This document shows positions 6,798-9,479 of a stretch of DNA of 9,479 nucleotides, in pieces. Within the stretch, counting starts at the first letter, position 1. Each line of letters opens with the position of its first letter. The stretch covers positions 1-9,479 of the forward strand of contig SOKD01000251.1 in the NCBI GenBank assembly GCA_004376305.1, read 5' to 3'. The notes under the pieces are model-generated. The model did no database searches. It had not been told where the DNA came from and saw nothing but the letters and a program-made list of their open reading frames with translations. The translations under genes and the position numbers were made by a program. Origin of the DNA: Candidatus Cloacimonadota bacterium. Lineage in GTDB: Bacteria > Hydrothermota > E44-bin80.

Positions 6798-7808
6798 ATG
6801 GCTTTAAGAATCGGTATCAATGGTTTTGGTCGTATTGGAAGGTTGGTTTTCAGGATAGGGAGAAAAAATCCTGATTTTGACTTCGTGGCAGTCAATGATA
6901 TTACCAATGCAGAAAACCTTGCTTATCTGCTTAAATACGATTCAACTCATGGCGTTCTAGAAGAGGATGTAAGGATAGATAATAATGACCTGATTGTAAC
7001 AGGAGATAGGTTTAAGGTACTTTCTATAAAAAACCCTAAAGATATTCCCTGGAAAGACCTTGGTGTTGACATAATCATAGAAGCGGTAGGTATCTTCAGA
7101 AGCAGGGAAAAAGCAGCGATGCATCTCGAAGCAGGTGCAAAAAAGGTGATCCTTACTGCACCCGGAAAGGGTGAGCCACCTGACTTTACCTGTGTTCTGG
7201 GGATAAATGAGGAGCAGTACAATCCGGAGAAACACCATGTAATCTCAAATGCTTCCTGTACAACAAATTGCTTTGCACCAATGGTGAAATTGTTGAATGA
7301 TAATTATGGTTTACAGAGAGGGTTTATGACCACCGTCCATGCTTACACAAATGATCAGAGATTGATAGATACTCCACATAAGGCAATGAGAAGAGGAAGG
7401 GCAGCGGCACATTCAATTATCCCTACAACAACAGGTGCAGCCAAGGCAATAGAGATTGTCATGCCTGAACTTACCGGGAAACTCGATGCTATTGCAATCA
7501 GGGTCCCCGTTATCAATGGTTCCCTGGTCGATTTTGTATGCATTCTTGAAAAAAATGCAACAGTTGTGGATATAAATGAAAAGTTCAAAAAAGCAAGTGA
7601 AGAAAAATTCAAAGGACTTATTGAATACTCTGATGCACCGCTCGTATCGGTAGACGTAATCGGAAATACGCACTCTTTAATCTTTGATTCTTTGGAAACA
7701 AAGATTTTAAAAAATAATTTTATTAAGCTCTTAGGTTGGTATGATAATGAATGGGGCTATGCTTCACGGATTGTTGACCTTATTAAATACGTAGGCGAAA
7801 AGCTATAG
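6798..7808 (+). CDS. gap: Glyceraldehyde-3-phosphate dehydrogenase, NAD-dependent type
   Basis: Catalyses the phosphorylating oxidation of glyceraldehyde 3-phosphate to 1,3-bisphosphoglycerate in glycolysis, reversible in gluconeogenesis. The 336-residue protein has the Rossmann motif INGFGRIGR (7-15), Asp34 in AVNDI at the position that favours NAD over NADP, the catalytic loop SNASCTTNC with nucleophile Cys154, the general-base His181 in TTVHAYTNDQ, RAAAHSIIPTTTGAAKA, and the C-terminal WYDNEWGYASR. Length and all catalytic residues are normal for the homotetrameric bacterial enzyme. It is the first gene of the rightward operon; its TAG stop shares one base with the GTG start of pgk, so pgk translation is probably coupled to it. 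The promoter and a 5' hairpin precede it. Confidence 0.97.
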   Translation: MALRIGINGFGRIGRLVFRIGRKNPDFDFVAVNDITNAENLAYLLKYDSTHGVLEEDVRIDNNDLIVTGDRFKVLSIKNPKDIPWKDLGVDIIIEAVGIFRSREKAAMHLEAGAKKVILTAPGKGEPPDFTCVLGINEEQYNPEKHHVISNASCTTNCFAPMVKLLNDNYGLQRGFMTTVHAYTNDQRLIDTPHKAMRRGRAAAHSIIPTTTGAAKAIEIVMPELTGKLDAIAIRVPVINGSLVDFVCILEKNATVVDINEKFKKASEEKFKGLIEYSDAPLVSVDVIGNTHSLIFDSLETKILKNNFIKLLGWYDNEWGYASRIVDLIKYVGEKL

Positions 7809-9019
7809 TGAAACTCAATAAACTGAAGATTACTGATATCGAACTAAAGGACAAAAGGGTCTTCACCAGGTTAGACCTTAATGTTCCTCTTGACAGTAAC
7901 TGCAATATAACGGATGATTACAGGATGGTATCCGCTCTCCCCACAATAAGGCACATCCTCGAAAAAGGTGGAAAACCCATTCTTGCATCCCATCTTGGAA
8001 GACCAAAAGGGAAGGTTGTAGCTGAACTTTCCATGAAACCCGTTAGGAAGCAAATGGAAGAGCTTCTTTCAACTGAAGTCATTCTTGCCCGGAATATTGT
8101 AGGCAGTGATAGTATCGAAATGAGCAATAACCTAAAAACCGGACAGATTCTTCTTCTTGAAAATCTTAGATTCGATCCTGGAGAAAAGAAAAACGATCCT
8201 GATTTCAGCAAGCAGCTCTCCCTTCTTGGTGATGTCTATGTTAATGATGCCTTTGGAACTGCACATCGGGCACACAGTTCAGTATCGGGGATAACAAAGT
8301 ACTATGAACAGAGGGCAATGGGTTTTTTGATGAAAAAAGAAATGCGGTGGCTCGGTTATGTAGCGGAAAATCCTAATAAACCATTCATTGCAGTTCTCGG
8401 AGGAGCAAAAATATCAGGCAAGATCGATGTCATTATGAATCTCATTCCAAGAGTTGATACGATTCTCATTGGTGGCGCAATGGCATTTACATTTCTCAAA
8501 GCCCGGGGAGTGAATGTCGGCAAATCTCTCGTTGATGATTCGAAGATTGATGAAGCAAAGAAAATCTGTAAGTATGCAATAGAGCAAAACACGAACTTCT
8601 TACTCCCCAATGATTTCATAGTTACCACCGAAATTTCAGAAGACGCCCAAACGGAAATTGTTGATCGTGAGAATATTCCTGAAGATCGAATTGGTGTAGA
8701 TATTGGACCCATGACAATTAAAATATTTACTCACGCGCTTCTCACAGCACAGACAATCTTCTGGAATGGACCTATGGGCATCTTTGAAATAGAGAAGTTC
8801 AGTAATGGAACACTGGATATTGCCCGGACCATAGCTCTGACAACGCGAAAAGGTGCAATCGCAGTTGTTGGCGGAGGAGATAGTGTTTCGGCTGTCAATC
8901 AGACTGGACTCCAGAAATCTTTCACACATATTTCTACCGGAGGTGGTGCTTCACTTGAATTCATAGCAGGGAAAGAACTTCCCGGAATTGTTTCACTTTC
9001 GGACAGGGAGAACACTTGA
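7808..9019 (+). CDS. pgk: Phosphoglycerate kinase
   Basis: Transfers the acyl phosphate of 1,3-bisphosphoglycerate to ADP, making ATP and 3-phosphoglycerate; monomeric and cytoplasmic. The 403-residue product is full length. Substrate-site residues are intact: RLDLNVPL (21-28, with Arg21, Asp23, Asn25), ITDDYR (Arg39), SHLGRP (61-66), ENLRFDPGE (118-126), NDAFGTAHRAHSS (146-158). The nucleotide side shows LGGAKISGKI (197-206), NGPMGIFE (about 320-327), GGGDS (about 355) and STGGGASLEF (about 376-385). The start is GTG at 7808, overlapping the last base of the gap stop (TAGTG); there is no clear Shine-Dalgarno sequence, so translation probably depends on ribosomes finishing gap. The 3' end overlaps tpiA by 4 nt. 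Confidence 0.97.
   Translation: MKLNKLKITDIELKDKRVFTRLDLNVPLDSNCNITDDYRMVSALPTIRHILEKGGKPILASHLGRPKGKVVAELSMKPVRKQMEELLSTEVILARNIVGSDSIEMSNNLKTGQILLLENLRFDPGEKKNDPDFSKQLSLLGDVYVNDAFGTAHRAHSSVSGITKYYEQRAMGFLMKKEMRWLGYVAENPNKPFIAVLGGAKISGKIDVIMNLIPRVDTILIGGAMAFTFLKARGVNVGKSLVDDSKIDEAKKICKYAIEQNTNFLLPNDFIVTTEISEDAQTEIVDRENIPEDRIGVDIGPMTIKIFTHALLTAQTIFWNGPMGIFEIEKFSNGTLDIARTIALTTRKGAIAVVGGGDSVSAVNQTGLQKSFTHISTGGGASLEFIAGKELPGIVSLSDRENT
9006..9010 (+). promoter_or_regulatory. Ribosome binding site of tpiA
   Basis: GGGAG inside the 3' end of pgk, 5 nt before the TTG at 9016. It supports TTG initiation in the TTGA overlap with the pgk stop. Confidence 0.65.
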
Positions 9020-9479
9020 GGAAATATTTCATTGCCGGAAACTGGAAGATGAATAAAAACAACAATGAAGCCGCTGATCTTGCGCAGAAAATTGTGCTCA
9101 AAGCGCAAGGAATTGAGAACGTTGATATGGTGATCTGCCCTCCATCAACAGCACTCGCATCCGTTCATACCGTAATAAAAGATTCAAACGTGAAGCTCGG
9201 TGCCCAGAATATGCACTTTGAGGAAAAAGGAGCTTTTACAGGAGAAATTTCAGGTTCGTTCCTTATTTCTCTTGGATGCGATTACATTATCATCGGGCAT
9301 TCCGAAAGAAGGAAGCTCTTTAATGAAACCGATTCCGATGTAAATGAGAAAATAAAAAAAGCACTGGAGCTCGGGCTTATCCCTATTGTCTGCGTCGGTG
9401 AAACACTCGAAGAAAGAGAGAAAGGTGAAACTGAGCAGATTATAAGGGGAGAAATACAGGGAGCACTTGAAAACCAGGT
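9016..9479 (+). CDS. tpiA: Triosephosphate isomerase, N-terminal part (3' end outside window)
   Basis: Interconverts dihydroxyacetone phosphate and glyceraldehyde 3-phosphate in glycolysis. About 154 of the usual 250 or so codons are visible. They carry the catalytic Lys11 in AGNWKMN, the LGAQNMHFEEKGAFTGEIS segment (61-79), the electrophile His95 in IIIGHSERR, and CVGETLEERE, all in the normal order for the TIM barrel. The catalytic Glu of loop 6 lies beyond the window. The start is TTG at 9016, overlapping the pgk stop as TTGA, the same geometry as the ATGA junctions of the leftward operon; GGGAG lies 5 nt upstream. No in-frame ATG precedes the conserved N-terminus (the next is Met12, inside the catalytic motif), so TTG is well supported. 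It is the third gene of the gap operon. Confidence 0.96.
   Translation, partial: MRKYFIAGNWKMNKNNNEAADLAQKIVLKAQGIENVDMVICPPSTALASVHTVIKDSNVKLGAQNMHFEEKGAFTGEISGSFLISLGCDYIIIGHSERRKLFNETDSDVNEKIKKALELGLIPIVCVGETLEEREKGETEQIIRGEIQGALENQ

Noticed and set aside
1..9479. Mobile element, defence system, CRISPR array, tRNA or rRNA
   Set aside because: Every region is accounted for by contiguous housekeeping genes and one short control region. No transposase, terminal repeats, spacer-repeat pattern or tRNA-like fold was seen.

Overview
The window is a compact, gene-dense stretch of a bacterial chromosome of moderate to low GC. Two operons diverge from one 200-bp control region (about 6577-6797). 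Leftward (minus strand) run six genes in the order lysS, lolC/E, lolD, mcsA, mcsB, clpC; clpC leaves the window at base 1. Rightward (plus strand) run gap, pgk and tpiA; tpiA leaves the window at base 9479. There are no RNA genes, mobile elements, CRISPR arrays or gene-free stretches over 300 bp.

The leftward operon mixes three functions: lysyl-tRNA synthetase, a LolCDE-type lipoprotein-releasing ABC transporter (one permease plus ATPase), and the McsA/McsB/ClpC arginine-phosphorylation unfoldase branch. All five junctions overlap by 4 or 8 nt, so the genes are probably co-transcribed and translationally coupled. McsB would mark proteins with phospho-arginine, McsA would activate it, and ClpC would unfold the marked proteins for ClpP. 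The Lol pair would extract lipoproteins from the inner membrane. The rightward operon encodes three consecutive central glycolytic enzymes.

The Lol system implies a diderm (Gram-negative type) cell, whereas McsA-McsB-ClpC is best known from Firmicutes, where ctsR usually heads the operon. No ctsR is present here. The combination suggests a diderm lineage outside Proteobacteria, perhaps an FCB-type or candidate phylum, but the taxon cannot be fixed from this window.

The control region is the most structured non-coding part. It has two near-consensus sigma70-type promoters pointing away from each other, each with a 17-bp spacer. An 11-bp perfect inverted repeat spans most of both -35 boxes. 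A strong hairpin sits at the predicted 5' end of the gap mRNA, and a 10-bp palindrome lies inside the gap promoter spacer. Several start codons are non-ATG (TTG for lysS and tpiA, GTG for pgk). I see no clearly novel system. The points of interest are the gene combination and the control region.
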